64,000 nt of DNA from Rossellomorea aquimaris TF-12 (GCF_001648555.1 NZ_LQXM01000024.1:1-64000), one strand, 5' to 3'. Counted from the stretch's first letter, positions 42,571 to 51,132 are shown. Notes: a model not told the origin generated them from the sequence alone. Translations and numbers: made by a program.

Positions 42571-44324
42571 ACGCCCACCTCCTCTAGTGAGGAATCTTCA
42601 ACTTGTTGGCGGTCAAATTGCTCCTTATACCAACCACCATTTTCAAGAAGGGAAGCGTGTACTCCTTCTTCTACCACTTTTCCATCTTCAAGAACGATGA
42701 TCCAGTCTGCATGCTCAACAGCAGATAGACGATGAGTAGTGATAATCGTTGTTTTTCCTTCACGTTCTTTTCGTATGTTATCTATAATTTTCGCTTCAGT
42801 TTTCGCATCAACTGCTGACAAGGAATCATCTAAAATAAGGATTTCAGGATTTTTAATTAGAGCTCGAGCAATGGAGATCCGTTGTTTTTGCCCACCTGAA
42901 AGAGCTACTCCCTTTTCACCTACTAGAGTCCCAAGACCATCTGGTAACATTTCAAGGTCTTTAGTAAAATCAGCAAGTTTAATAGCTGCTTCTAAATCTT
43001 CCTCCGTTGCATCGTGCCGACCAAATAAAATATTTTCTTTTACTGTTCTTGAGAAGAGCACATGATCCTGAGGCACATATCCTATCCAGTTTCTTACTTG
43101 TTTAAGAGTGAGTTCTCCAATGGGAATTCCTCCGATTGATAATACACCTTTCCCCATTGGATACTCTCTTAATAATTGTTTAATAAAGGTTGTCTTACCG
43201 CTTCCCGTTTTGCCGACAATTCCGAGAGTATCCCCTTTGTTGATATTCACTTCAATATTTGACAGGTTCAAAACTTGAGACGATGGGTATTGGAATTCGA
43301 CATCCTTAAATCCAATTCCATTAGGTGCTTCCAATGATTTAGGATTTGCAGGGTCTTTGACATCTTGATTATAATCCAATGTCTCCTGCACTCGATCAAG
43401 AGATGCATTTCCTCGTTGCATGATATTAATGAGTTCTCCGATGGCAAACATCGGCCAAATTAACATTCCTAAATAAACGTTGAAAGAAACAAGTTCACCT
43501 AGGGTAATCGATTGGTGAAACACGAGATATGCACCATAACCAAGTCCAATCAAATAGCTTAATCCAACCAGCACCTTAATAGTGGGTTCAAATAAAGAAT
43601 CAATCTTTGCCACTTCGATATTCTTGTTATAAACATCCTCTGTCATATCTCCAAAGCGATCTTCATCCGCTCTTTCCTGTACATATGCCCGTATTACTCT
43701 GACACCTGCAATAGACTCCAGGACCTTATCATTTAAATCACCGAAGGAATCTTGAGCTTCTGTAAACCGCTTATGAATTCTAGCTCCATACACTTTCATT
43801 AACATTGCCATAATTGGCAGCGGTAAGATTGCTGCAAGGGTTAATTTCCAACTGATTAGGAACCCCATTGTGAATAGAATTGTTAACATAAAGACACTGG
43901 AATCGATCAATGTTAATACTCCGAATCCAGCAGTCACTGAGATTGCCTTTAAATCATTGGTTGCCCTTGCCATTAAGTCTCCCGTACGATTCTTCTCAAA
44001 AAACGTCGGAGTCATCTTTAATAAATGGCCCATAAAGTTTGAACGAAGCTTTCTTTCTACTAAGAACGCTCCACCAAATAACTGATACATCCAAACATAT
44101 GTCATGGAATAAGAAATAATGGTGATCCCTACTAATAACCAAAGGTACTTCGTTACTACCTCCCAGGTCATAGCTCCAAGATGCATATCATCTATGGCAT
44201 TTCCTACTAGTTTTGGAGGAATAACATCAAGAATCCCTACAATCACAAGTAAAAAAATGGCCAATGCATACCTTTTCCAATTTTCAATAAAAAACCATGA
44301 TAATTTCTTAAAAATACTAAACAT
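42567..44324 (-). CDS. bmrC: BmrC-like heterodimeric ABC multidrug exporter subunit (YheI)
   Basis: A 585-aa half-transporter, same length as B. subtilis BmrC. Walker A GKTGSGKTT, signature LSGGQKQRISIARAL. Walker B ends ILILDDSLSAVD: Asp replaces the catalytic Glu, giving the degenerate site typical of BmrC in the heterodimer. In B. subtilis bmrCD is induced by translation-inhibiting antibiotics via attenuation; a leader peptide and terminators occur here too (44476-44717). Confidence 0.92.
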   Translation of the reverse strand: MFSIFKKLSWFFIENWKRYALAIFLLVIVGILDVIPPKLVGNAIDDMHLGAMTWEVVTKYLWLLVGITIISYSMTYVWMYQLFGGAFLVERKLRSNFMGHLLKMTPTFFEKNRTGDLMARATNDLKAISVTAGFGVLTLIDSSVFMLTILFTMGFLISWKLTLAAILPLPIMAMLMKVYGARIHKRFTEAQDSFGDLNDKVLESIAGVRVIRAYVQERADEDRFGDMTEDVYNKNIEVAKIDSLFEPTIKVLVGLSYLIGLGYGAYLVFHQSITLGELVSFNVYLGMLIWPMFAIGELINIMQRGNASLDRVQETLDYNQDVKDPANPKSLEAPNGIGFKDVEFQYPSSQVLNLSNIEVNINKGDTLGIVGKTGSGKTTFIKQLLREYPMGKGVLSIGGIPIGELTLKQVRNWIGYVPQDHVLFSRTVKENILFGRHDATEEDLEAAIKLADFTKDLEMLPDGLGTLVGEKGVALSGGQKQRISIARALIKNPEILILDDSLSAVDAKTEAKIIDNIRKEREGKTTIITTHRLSAVEHADWIIVLEDGKVVEEGVHASLLENGGWYKEQFDRQQVEDSSLEEVGV

Positions 44325-44475
44325 CCTTATCTACCTCCTCTTGTTGTGCTTTACTATCCGCCTTCTGTCTCCACCAGGGTTATCATTTTTTTCATTTGAA
44401 CACTTTCCATTTTTCTTTTCCTCCTTAAAATTCAAGTGATATATGTGAACAGGGATTAACCTGAAAACATCCAAT

Positions 44476-44570
44476 AAAAAAGACGGACGCAATAAGGCAT
44501 AGGCTCATAAAGAAATGACTGAGATAGTCATCACCCTATTTAACCTGTTTGCGCCTTATTAACGTCCGTC
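44476..44570 (-). terminator. Attenuator-type terminator in the bmrCD leader
   Basis: On the minus strand GACGGACGTTAATAAGGC pairs with GCCTTATTGCGTCCGTC over a 54-base interior, followed by T6. It is positioned between the leader peptide and bmrC, so read-through would be needed for expression. Confidence 0.75.
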
Positions 44571-44584
44571 AATGGACATACAAA

Positions 44585-44612
44585 AGCACAGATTACATAC
44601 ATAACCTGTGCT
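44585..44612 (-). promoter_or_regulatory. First leader hairpin of bmrCD
   Basis: AGCACAGGTTA/TAATCTGTGCT stem followed by TTTTGT on the minus strand, just after the leader peptide stop codon. It may be a second terminator or part of a switching structure. Confidence 0.6.
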
Positions 44613-44645
44613 CATTATTGAATCATTTTAAGCATTCTAAAGGAG

Positions 44646-44717
44646 TTACTGGTTATGTGATGATATTAAATTGGTATTCTTAAATGACTGCACTTGAGTT
44701 CTAAACATTTTAATCAT
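44646..44717 (-). CDS. BmrB-like leader peptide (23 aa)
   Basis: ATG at 44717 follows a strong GGAGGG site and encodes MIKMFRTQVQSFKNTNLISS... ending in HNQ. It lies about 320 bp upstream of bmrC with two hairpins between. By analogy with bmrB of B. subtilis, ribosome stalling on this ORF is expected to change folding of the downstream leader. Sequence similarity to BmrB itself I cannot judge. Confidence 0.65.
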   Translation of the reverse strand: MIKMFRTQVQSFKNTNLISSHNQ

Positions 44718-44830
44718 CACAAACCCTCCATTTCATTTCGTATTAATTCCATATATAACCATACTATATGTTATAAATTGTGTCAATATTATTTTTATTG
44801 ATAATTTTCTATCAAATTTTAGATAACTCA

Positions 44831-45145
44831 CTATTCCACAAATACTGCTGTTCCATAAGCGATTATTTCTGATGCATTCTGCATAACAGCTGATGTTTCT
44901 AGACGGACTGCAATGATAGCATTGGCTCCCTTTTGAGTTGCATCTGCGATCATGCGCTCAATCGCTTTATTTCTTGCTTCTTCCATTAATTCACTATATT
45001 CACTAATTTCCCCGCCTAAAATCGTCTTAAGACCTGCCACAATGTCCTTTCCGATATGCTTCGCTTGAACCGTACTTCCCCTAACAAATCCTTTTAATTC
45101 CTTTACTTCTTTTCCTGGTACAAAATCAGTTGTAACATAGATCAT
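44831..45145 (-). CDS. YbjQ/UPF0145 family protein
   Basis: 104 aa. Hallmarks: VTTDFVPGKEVKELKGFVRGSTV at the N-terminus and GANAIIAVRLETSAV then EIIAYGTAVFVE at the C-terminus. The family forms pentamers, some linked to heavy metals; function unknown. The ATG at 45145 follows AGAGAGGA and overlaps the previous gene by 4 bp; the frame is open 35 codons further upstream but only inside the neighbouring gene. It is the last gene of the SigY-type operon. Confidence 0.88.
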   Translation of the reverse strand: MIYVTTDFVPGKEVKELKGFVRGSTVQAKHIGKDIVAGLKTILGGEISEYSELMEEARNKAIERMIADATQKGANAIIAVRLETSAVMQNASEIIAYGTAVFVE

Positions 45146-45351
45146 TCCTCTCTCTCCTTTCCTTGTCTTCTCCAGACTTTCCTTGCAAATAGAAAATAAA
45201 ATATTACTGGAATGGGACTTTGTATTAAGCCCCATATTCCCCAAAACCAATAGTTATGGCCATTTTTCCGAGCATCAATGAATAAGAATATACTTTGAGC
45301 AAGTAGGAGGGAGATAATGACTGGTAATAGATAAAGCAACTCTTTTGTCAT
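45142..45351 (-). CDS. YxlE-like small membrane protein (SigY operon)
   Basis: 69 aa with two helices and a PLDc_N-type pattern: LLYLLPVIISLLLAQSIFLFIDARKNG then WFWGIWGLIQSPIPVIFYFLF. B. subtilis YxlD and YxlE, the negative regulators of sigma-Y, have this form. It overlaps the genes on either side by 4 bp, so all are coupled. Confidence 0.78.
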   Translation of the reverse strand: MTKELLYLLPVIISLLLAQSIFLFIDARKNGHNYWFWGIWGLIQSPIPVIFYFLFARKVWRRQGKEREE

Positions 45352-45680
45352 AACTTCTTCACCTGCTTAATATATGTGAAACTGCTAAAAATAGAAGCAC
45401 CGATGAATACTCCTATTTGTAGGAGTAGAAACAATGAAGGTAATTGAAAAAGGGTAACAGCAAAAATGAGAAGGGTAAAACAAGCTACAGCCAGAAAGGC
45501 AATAAGTTCTTTTCTAAGTTTAACTTTTACACGCTCTTGTTGCTCTACTACAAAATGTTCAAACCATTGATCAGAAGGAGTATTTTCTTCGATTTCTTGA
45601 TTAATCATTTTAAATCCACTTTCAAATAATTGTTTTAAGTCAAGATCTTGGTCGCCCGTTTGCTGACGTTTTTTGTTCAT
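45348..45680 (-). CDS. YxlC-like anti-sigma/regulatory protein
   Basis: 110 aa: a cytoplasmic N-terminal half rich in charged residues (ESGFKMINQEIEENTPSD), then two membrane helices (IAFLAVACFTLLIFAVTLF and FLLLQIGVFIGASIF). This is the DUF5345/YxlC layout, an anti-sigma-Y factor. Its start lies 41 bp before the end of the sigma gene, in another frame. Confidence 0.75.
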   Translation of the reverse strand: MNKKRQQTGDQDLDLKQLFESGFKMINQEIEENTPSDQWFEHFVVEQQERVKVKLRKELIAFLAVACFTLLIFAVTLFQLPSLFLLLQIGVFIGASIFSSFTYIKQVKKL

Positions 45681-46197
45681 CTAATTTCAACTCCTCTCTC
45701 AACCGGGTAATACCATTATGAACCCTTGACTTCACTGTCCCTAAAGGCACACCCACCATTTGGCCAATTTCATCGTATGAATACCCATAGTAATGCTTTA
45801 GTATAATCGGCAGCCTCGTTTCCTCGTTCAAAGTAGATAATGCTTCCAACACTTCACTCCACTCTTCTTGTCGTGAATGAACATCCCACTTTAACTTACG
45901 AAAACTTGCTTCCTCCTGCTGCCGATTTTCTTCTCTTTTCTTCTCCCTTTGAAGGTCAACATATCGATTCGTCGCAATCGTAATGAGCCAGGAAGAAAAT
46001 TTGGACTTTCCATTAAATTGATGAATTTTCTCTACGCATTTTGCCATGGTATGTTGAGCCAGTTCTTCTGCTTGATGATGATTCATCGTTACTTTGATTA
46101 AATATTTAACAAGAAAAGGATAATTTTCTTTAAATAAGAGAGCAAAGGCGGCATGATCACCTTTTTTTGCTCTTTTTATAAGTTCTCTCTCTTCCAT
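45640..46197 (-). CDS. sigY: SigY-type ECF RNA polymerase sigma factor
   Basis: 185 aa. Region 2: ELIKRAKKGDHAAFALLFKENYP, HHQAEELAQHTMAKC and FSSWLITIATNRYVD. Region 4: LPIILKHYYGYSYDEIGQMVGVPLGTVKSRVHNG. The operon order (sigma, YxlC-like, YxlE-like) and the TGAACG/CGTC promoter upstream match sigma-Y of B. subtilis. The ATG at 46197 follows AAAGGA. Unlike B. subtilis, no ABC genes yxlF-yxlG follow; a ybjQ-type gene does. Membrane-bound YxlC/YxlE would hold the sigma factor inactive. Confidence 0.88.
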   Translation of the reverse strand: MEERELIKRAKKGDHAAFALLFKENYPFLVKYLIKVTMNHHQAEELAQHTMAKCVEKIHQFNGKSKFSSWLITIATNRYVDLQREKKREENRQQEEASFRKLKWDVHSRQEEWSEVLEALSTLNEETRLPIILKHYYGYSYDEIGQMVGVPLGTVKSRVHNGITRLREELKLDEQKTSANGRPRS

Positions 46198-46243
46198 CCT
46201 TTTAGTCCTTTCTCCCCACCCCATCGGGTGTATTCATTGATAA

Positions 46244-46268
46244 GACGATCAATACGAAAAAACGTTCA
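46244..46268 (-). promoter_or_regulatory. Autoregulatory sigma-Y-type promoter
   Basis: On the minus strand TGAACG (46263-46268), 15-bp spacer, CGTC (46244-46247). This matches the reported sigma-Y promoter elements and lies about 45 bp upstream of the sigma gene. Confidence 0.75.
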
Positions 46269-46299
46269 TTTTCATTTTACTTTTATTCAGCTTGTTCAT

Positions 46300-46415
46300 G
46301 CTTCTTTTCCAGCGCTTGTTCAAGAAAGTTTAGTTGATTCCGCTACAGCTCACTTTTTGGGAAGAAAACGGAGCTGTTCCCTCGCAATCCAGCACACTTT
46401 GGTTTACAGAGTCTT
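46300..46415. repeat. Degenerate copy of the mosaic intergenic repeat
   Basis: Contains GGAGCTGTTCCCTCGC, AATCCAGCACAC and GGTTTACAGAGTC, matching modules of the copy at 57740-57925. No ORF is supported. Confidence 0.55.
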
Positions 46416-46439
46416 TAGAAGTCAGTTTCACAAAATAAA

Positions 46440-46472
46440 ACCTTTATGAAAATAAAATATTTTCATAAAGGT
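46440..46472 (-). terminator. Terminator of the downstream MFS gene
   Basis: A perfect ACCTTTATGAAAATA/TATTTTCATAAAGGT stem followed by a T-rich tract on the minus strand. Confidence 0.8.
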
Positions 46473-46478
46473 CTCTAA

Positions 46479-47747
46479 TCACCCGTTCAATACTGCCGGC
46501 TTAACTTCCTCTTCGTTCATAAATTTAGGAAGGATTACCGTATAAAGAGCGCCTACAAAAATCAAACACCCTCCAACGACCCAATAAAGCATCTCAACGG
46601 AAACCACGTTTGGAAAAGTCATGGCAATAATTCCTAGCGTAATAGATTGTGAAAGCATCATAAGTGGGTTAATCCATCCTTGGACTCTACCCATCATTTT
46701 AGGATCAATTATACTAGGGAGCCATCCACCAATAGCAATATTCACAAGTGGCAATCCTAAAGCTGCCAAAAAGACAATCATCATAAACACCCAGGTGGTT
46801 GGAGCAAAGGAAGCAGCGATGATAAACGTTCCTGAAATCACTAACCCAGCTACTATCAGAACATGAAACCTAAATTTCTGAGTTAACATGGATGATACAA
46901 CACTTCCAATTAATACTCCCGAACCAAATGCTATACCTAATAATATGGAGTACTCCTCATATGTTTGAGGTGCTAGTTTATACTTCAAAATAAAAATAGG
47001 TATTACCGAGAAGCCTCCATTGACCACTCCAAATACAACAAATCCGCTTATTAAAGAGAGTAAAAGCTTATGATTAAGGATGTACATCAAGCCCGATTTA
47101 AAGTCCTTGGTTACAGACGCAATATTTAAATCCTTCCAGGTATGCTTACCATTTGGCAGGCGGACCTCTTCATTAATAACACATTTCTTAATTAAAATGG
47201 CGCTAATGATGAAGGTGATGAAATCAACGATAATGGCCCCATATATTCCAGCTGTCCAATAGACAAAAATTGCAACGGCATTTCCTAGTAGCATAAACAA
47301 ACTCATAACCATTTGATTCAGTCCTGCAGCAGTTGAATAGTCGTCCTTTGACAACACACCTTGTAAAATAGCCTGTTCAGCAGGGAAAAAGAATTTTTGA
47401 ACTCCACTTCGTAAGAACAGAATCGTAAAGATTAAAGGTAGCCAGCCAATATAAATTGCGCCAAGTAATAACAATGTTAAAAAGGCACTCACGGTATCAC
47501 AATGGTAAGCAATCTTTTGACGATCCATCCTGTCCGCTAACACCCCTACAATAAAAAAGACGACAAGCGTAGGAAGAGAATACATCATTTCTGTAATCGA
47601 AGCATACATGGGCTGTTCAGAAAACCGATCAAGAAGATAAAACATAAAAGCGGTCAAGCCAATAACACTTCCCATATGGGACGTGAAGTTGGCAAGGAAT
47701 AACTTTAAGAAAATTGGCTTTTTAAAAATTTCAATCATTTTTTTCAT
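46479..47747 (-). CDS. MFS exporter (MefA/EntS-like MFS_3 type)
   Basis: 422 aa, 12 predicted helices. The loop GVLADRMDRQKI between helices 2 and 3 and the PAEQAILQGVLSKDDYSTAAGLNQM segment are typical of the macrolide-efflux/enterobactin-exporter subgroup. The substrate is unknown. GGAGACAGG lies before the ATG. It is monocistronic, flanked by repeats. Confidence 0.82.
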   Translation of the reverse strand: MKKMIEIFKKPIFLKLFLANFTSHMGSVIGLTAFMFYLLDRFSEQPMYASITEMMYSLPTLVVFFIVGVLADRMDRQKIAYHCDTVSAFLTLLLLGAIYIGWLPLIFTILFLRSGVQKFFFPAEQAILQGVLSKDDYSTAAGLNQMVMSLFMLLGNAVAIFVYWTAGIYGAIIVDFITFIISAILIKKCVINEEVRLPNGKHTWKDLNIASVTKDFKSGLMYILNHKLLLSLISGFVVFGVVNGGFSVIPIFILKYKLAPQTYEEYSILLGIAFGSGVLIGSVVSSMLTQKFRFHVLIVAGLVISGTFIIAASFAPTTWVFMMIVFLAALGLPLVNIAIGGWLPSIIDPKMMGRVQGWINPLMMLSQSITLGIIAMTFPNVVSVEMLYWVVGGCLIFVGALYTVILPKFMNEEEVKPAVLNG

Positions 47748-47854
47748 AGATACCTGTCTCCCATCTTTCCTAATCTATAATCTAATCATATCGATATTCT
47801 CTTACTCCCTTGAGAGTCTGATGGTGGTTTCTTCCTCAGTCTGAAGTCGGATAA

Positions 47855-47910
47855 CTATTAAGAATGCTTTTCTTAAAGGTTTTTGTTATTTTAAAGAAGA
47901 AAGTTGTCCA
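47855..47910 (+). repeat. Remnant of the mosaic intergenic repeat
   Basis: TTTTCTTAAAGGTTTTTGTTATTTTAAAGAAGAAAGTTG resembles, over about 40 bases, the end module of the copy at 29580-29615. It is diverged and short. Confidence 0.35.
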
Positions 47911-47913
47911 GTT

Positions 47914-48753
47914 CTATAAACGTATAGAAATTTCTTCTTTAATCATTTCATTTACCTTTCCAAAAGAAGATTGGCTCCTTTCGATATGAACCCAATCGAT
48001 TTCACTATGAGATAAGATATCTTTTTCAAGTTTAACCCTGTGAGTAAGGTATTGAATAATTCCAGTTAAATCATTGGGAAGTCCATTGTTATATCCAAAC
48101 TCTTGAGTAGTATAATAATCTCTTACAAATTCAAACCAATCGTTTGAACGTTCTTTCTGAACGTGACTAAAAGATTGAGTAATATCAGTAGGTTCTATAT
48201 ATATTACCAGGGGATTAAACCCTCTTATTTCATTTATTAATTCAGTAATAAAGGATTGAATGTTGGTGGTTGATAGATTATTTTTTGCCATTAAAAAGGT
48301 TGTAGGGTTTTGAAGCAAGCAGCAATCCAGTATGTAGACATGGTCATTATGGCCAAGAGATTTTTTAAAAGAAGTCCATTTTCTTTTTAGCAAAGTCCTA
48401 TAAATAGTTGGTGGTTGATTATAGACATCATAAAAAGACAGCTCTTTTATGAATTCTTCAGGAAATAACGCACTCTCCTCTAATTTCCCGTAATAGACAA
48501 GAACTCCTTTTTCAATTGATTCTCTGAATCTATTTAGCTCAAGTGATGAAATAGAATGTTTATCTAGAATAAATGAAAGGTTTTCTTCTTGTAGATAGGC
48601 TACCCTCTCATAATCTGCTGGTTGATCTAAATCTCCTTCAACATACATGTGTGTAACGATTCCTTTTTCCCTTAATATATGTCCAATTTGTTGTACCGCT
48701 GTTGTTTTTCCGGCTCCAGGAATGCCTTCAACAAATATTATTCTCGTGTTCAT
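47914..48753 (-). CDS. P-loop kinase-like hypothetical protein
   Basis: 279 aa. The N-terminus IIFVEGIPGAGKTTAVQQIG is a Walker A of the AAA/kinase class; a DxCLLQNP segment (YILDCCLLQNP) may serve as Walker B. No further named domain is evident. The ATG at 48753 follows GGGAGGGG. Proteins of this kind occur in Bacillus as uncharacterised P-loop NTPases; an adenylate- or small-molecule-kinase role is a guess. Confidence 0.7.
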   Translation of the reverse strand: MNTRIIFVEGIPGAGKTTAVQQIGHILREKGIVTHMYVEGDLDQPADYERVAYLQEENLSFILDKHSISSLELNRFRESIEKGVLVYYGKLEESALFPEEFIKELSFYDVYNQPPTIYRTLLKRKWTSFKKSLGHNDHVYILDCCLLQNPTTFLMAKNNLSTTNIQSFITELINEIRGFNPLVIYIEPTDITQSFSHVQKERSNDWFEFVRDYYTTQEFGYNNGLPNDLTGIIQYLTHRVKLEKDILSHSEIDWVHIERSQSSFGKVNEMIKEEISIRL

Positions 48754-48892
48754 AAAACCCCTCCCAAACTCAACTTCTTCCATGATATACCAAAATTATA
48801 TGTGTTGCATATATTTTTTAATATGCGCTGTTACTCAATTTCTTAAATATTGAAGAAAATTCATGTTGTTCTTTACGAGAGGAGCCATATAT

Positions 48893-48929
48893 AAAAAAAC
48901 AGCCTGAAATATACTCATCACAGGCTGCC
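48893..48929 (-). terminator. Terminator of iadA
   Basis: GGCAGCCTGTGATG/CATTTCAGGCTG-type stem followed by T7 on the minus strand. Confidence 0.8.
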
Positions 48930-48950
48930 TTAATTCAGAAAATCATTGTA

Positions 48951-50123
48951 TTATTCAAAGGTTCCTTTAACAACAGCTTTTCTGTTCTCGACCATTAACT
49001 TTCCTTTTGCATAAACAGTGTCTATGTTTAATGTTTTTTTATCCAATAAAACCAGGTCTGCATCCTTCCCTACTTCTATATGGCCTTTTTGTTTTAGCTT
49101 TAAAATTTTTGCAGGATTTGACGTAATGACCCTGATGGCTGTCTCTAATGGAATTCCTTCTTTTAGAATGGCATCTTTCACCTCTTTGAATAAACTTGAA
49201 ACTTGTCCAATTTGAAGGCCGATAAGCTCACCGTTTTCATCAAAGTCAGGCAAACTCGCTTGTCCATCAGACGTATAGGTTATTTGATCAATGGAAACTC
49301 CTGCATCAAGCATTCTCTTTAGGGCTTTACTACATTTCACTTCACCTTCCCCCAGAAATTGAGGGATAGTACTTGTAGTAAAATCAACATAACCTCCTTT
49401 TAGTGCATAATGAATTCCCGCCTTAAATAAATGAGCATTTCTATTGATGTGAGTAGGATAAAACTGTTTGATTGGAATATCTGTTAAATCAATCACATCT
49501 TCTATTAATTTCAAATGTTCTCGGCTATCCCCTACATGCACATTGACGATACCAGATTTACCTGACAGCATACCTCCAATCCTAGCTGCTGATGCTATCT
49601 TTGCTAATTCATTGACAGTAGGTTGAGAAGAACGGTGATCTGAAATTGCTACTTCTCCTACACCAATAATTCGATCCACAAGGATGATATCATCCTCAAT
49701 TTTCCCAGTAAGAGTCTTTAAAGGGACCTGATAGGAACCAGTTTGAACATAGCAAGTGATCCCTTCTTCTTCGAGACCACGTGCCTTGGCAATGAGACTT
49801 GTCATAGTACGGGTTGTCCCATCAGTTCCGATGACCCCTACTATTGTCGTTATTCCTGCAAGAGTAGCTTGGCTAAGTTGAATTTCTGGTGTTCTTGTTC
49901 TAAAACTACCTTCTCCGCCTCCACCCATAATATGTACATGAGAATCGATCAATCCAGGTATTACGTATTTTCCCTGAGCATCCATTACCGTTATATCCAC
50001 AAACCCTTTCGGCAGGTCTATTTTATCTTCTATATAGCCTATTTTATTATCTACCAATAATATATCTTTTTCCCCTAAATAATCTGGAGCATATACTTCT
50101 CCATTTTGAATTAATGTCAGCAT
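48951..50123 (-). CDS. iadA: Isoaspartyl (beta-aspartyl) dipeptidase
   Basis: 390 aa, amidohydrolase fold. It removes isoaspartyl residues from dipeptides formed by protein ageing. Metal site HxH in DSHVHIMGGGGEGSF, the carboxylated-Lys region, and TSDGQASLPDFDENG with the metal-ligand Asp are present; the GxFRTRTPEI segment is specific to IadA. AAAGGAG eight bases before the ATG at 50123 fixes the start; ten upstream codons are left out. Confidence 0.9.
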   Translation of the reverse strand: MLTLIQNGEVYAPDYLGEKDILLVDNKIGYIEDKIDLPKGFVDITVMDAQGKYVIPGLIDSHVHIMGGGGEGSFRTRTPEIQLSQATLAGITTIVGVIGTDGTTRTMTSLIAKARGLEEEGITCYVQTGSYQVPLKTLTGKIEDDIILVDRIIGVGEVAISDHRSSQPTVNELAKIASAARIGGMLSGKSGIVNVHVGDSREHLKLIEDVIDLTDIPIKQFYPTHINRNAHLFKAGIHYALKGGYVDFTTSTIPQFLGEGEVKCSKALKRMLDAGVSIDQITYTSDGQASLPDFDENGELIGLQIGQVSSLFKEVKDAILKEGIPLETAIRVITSNPAKILKLKQKGHIEVGKDADLVLLDKKTLNIDTVYAKGKLMVENRKAVVKGTFE

Positions 50124-50153
50124 AATGTTGACTCCTTTCATTATGACAATCAT

Positions 50154-50520
50154 TTGGATCGTCCTATACTTTATATTTAGAAAACGTGGTGATGATTTCC
50201 TGCTTCTTATTGAACTTCCCTTCCAACTTAATCAAAGGTTTGTTTTATATCAATACCATTTACGAACAAGAACGATTTACCGTAAAATAATAACCAAAAA
50301 TAATCATATTTTTTTGAAAAAGAAGCACACTAATCTTACTACTTTCTTTAGCTCACCCATATATAAGTGTTTCGCTTTTTCGGACAGCCTTGTCCATGAA
50401 AGATCAGGGAAGACTTAACTCCTGGGTAAAAAAACAAAATAGGTTTTAAAAGATCGCTAACCGGGTAACTTTTAATTAACCGGTTAAATAAATCAAAAAA
50501 TTCTTAGTTGATATTAATAA
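50154..50520. other. Intergenic region with a 12-bp palindrome, no gene seen
   Basis: About 370 bp of AT-rich sequence without a supported ORF. At 50476-50487 lies the perfect palindrome TTAACCGGTTAA, and about 20 bp before it the related TAACCGGGTAA, possibly a pair of operator half-sites for the small gene at 50537. Confidence 0.4.
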
Positions 50521-50536
50521 GTCGAGGTGAAATGTT

Positions 50537-50605
50537 ATGGTACGTACAATCTTAATGGTAGTTGGAGCAATTGTTGTAATTGGTTGGATCATCAGCATGC
50601 TTTAA
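50537..50605 (+). CDS. 22-aa single-helix membrane peptide
   Basis: MVRTILMVVGAIVVIGWII plus SML: a single transmembrane helix with a basic N-terminus. GAGGTG lies eight to nine bases upstream. It is followed by a strong terminator within 50 bp, making a self-contained small unit. Family not recognised. Confidence 0.55.
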   Translation: MVRTILMVVGAIVVIGWIISML

Positions 50606-50651
50606 GAAGTTTTGAATTTATAATTAAAGAGCAATCATATTAATTCTAATG

Positions 50652-50700
50652 AAAAAGAAAGAGCAGGATGGATCTTCCCCCCATCCTGCTCTTTCTTTTT
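50652..50700. terminator. Bidirectional terminator
   Basis: A perfect stem of about 19 bp (AAAAGAAAGAGCAGGATGG and complement) with T-rich flanks on both sides, between the 22-aa gene and the convergent 93-aa gene. Confidence 0.9.
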
Positions 50701-50707
50701 GACTAAT

Positions 50708-50989
50708 TTAGTTTATAGATTCAATCCAGCTCTTCTTAGTATCTGATTCTTCTTGAAGAACTCTCATATAATGAAAAACGACTTGTTTTGTTAATTCATC
50801 ACTGCCTAATATTTTTAAATGCTGCATGCATTTTTGAATAGATGGATGAAGGGCATATCCCTTCTCCTCTTTCTTTGCTTCAAGGGATTTCATATACATG
50901 TATACGATTTGACGGGTTCTTTTGTCGATGTCTAATTCCTTTAAATGCTGAATACAACTTTTAATGGTAGGATGCATCCTTCTCCCCAT
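50708..50989 (-). CDS. 93-aa protein made of a tandem duplicated helical motif
   Basis: Two repeats of about 37-40 residues: HPTIKSCIQHLKELDIDKRT followed by RQIVYMYMKSL, and HPSIQKCMQHLKILGSDELT followed by KQVVFHYMRVL. Each repeat looks like two helices with one conserved Cys and one His. A C-terminal acidic tail follows. AGGAAATTAT precedes the ATG. I do not recognise the family. Confidence 0.7.
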   Translation of the reverse strand: MGRRMHPTIKSCIQHLKELDIDKRTRQIVYMYMKSLEAKKEEKGYALHPSIQKCMQHLKILGSDELTKQVVFHYMRVLQEESDTKKSWIESIN

Positions 50990-51074
50990 ATAATTTCCTC
51001 TCCTTGATGAGTAACATTTTTTATTATTACACTATTACGTACTGAGGTGAATTTTTATGGGGATAATTTAAAAA

Positions 51075-51099
51075 GATTAAAAAACTTTTTTTAGGGTAA
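51075..51099 (+). promoter_or_regulatory. Sigma-B-like promoter of the universal stress protein gene
   Basis: GATTAA (51075-51080), a 13-bp spacer and GGGTAA (51094-51099), partial match to GTTTAA-N12-15-GGGWAW. It lies about 35 bp upstream of the start codon. Confidence 0.45.
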
Positions 51100-51132
51100 A
51101 TAATAGGTATTCCATATATAGAGGTGATATAG

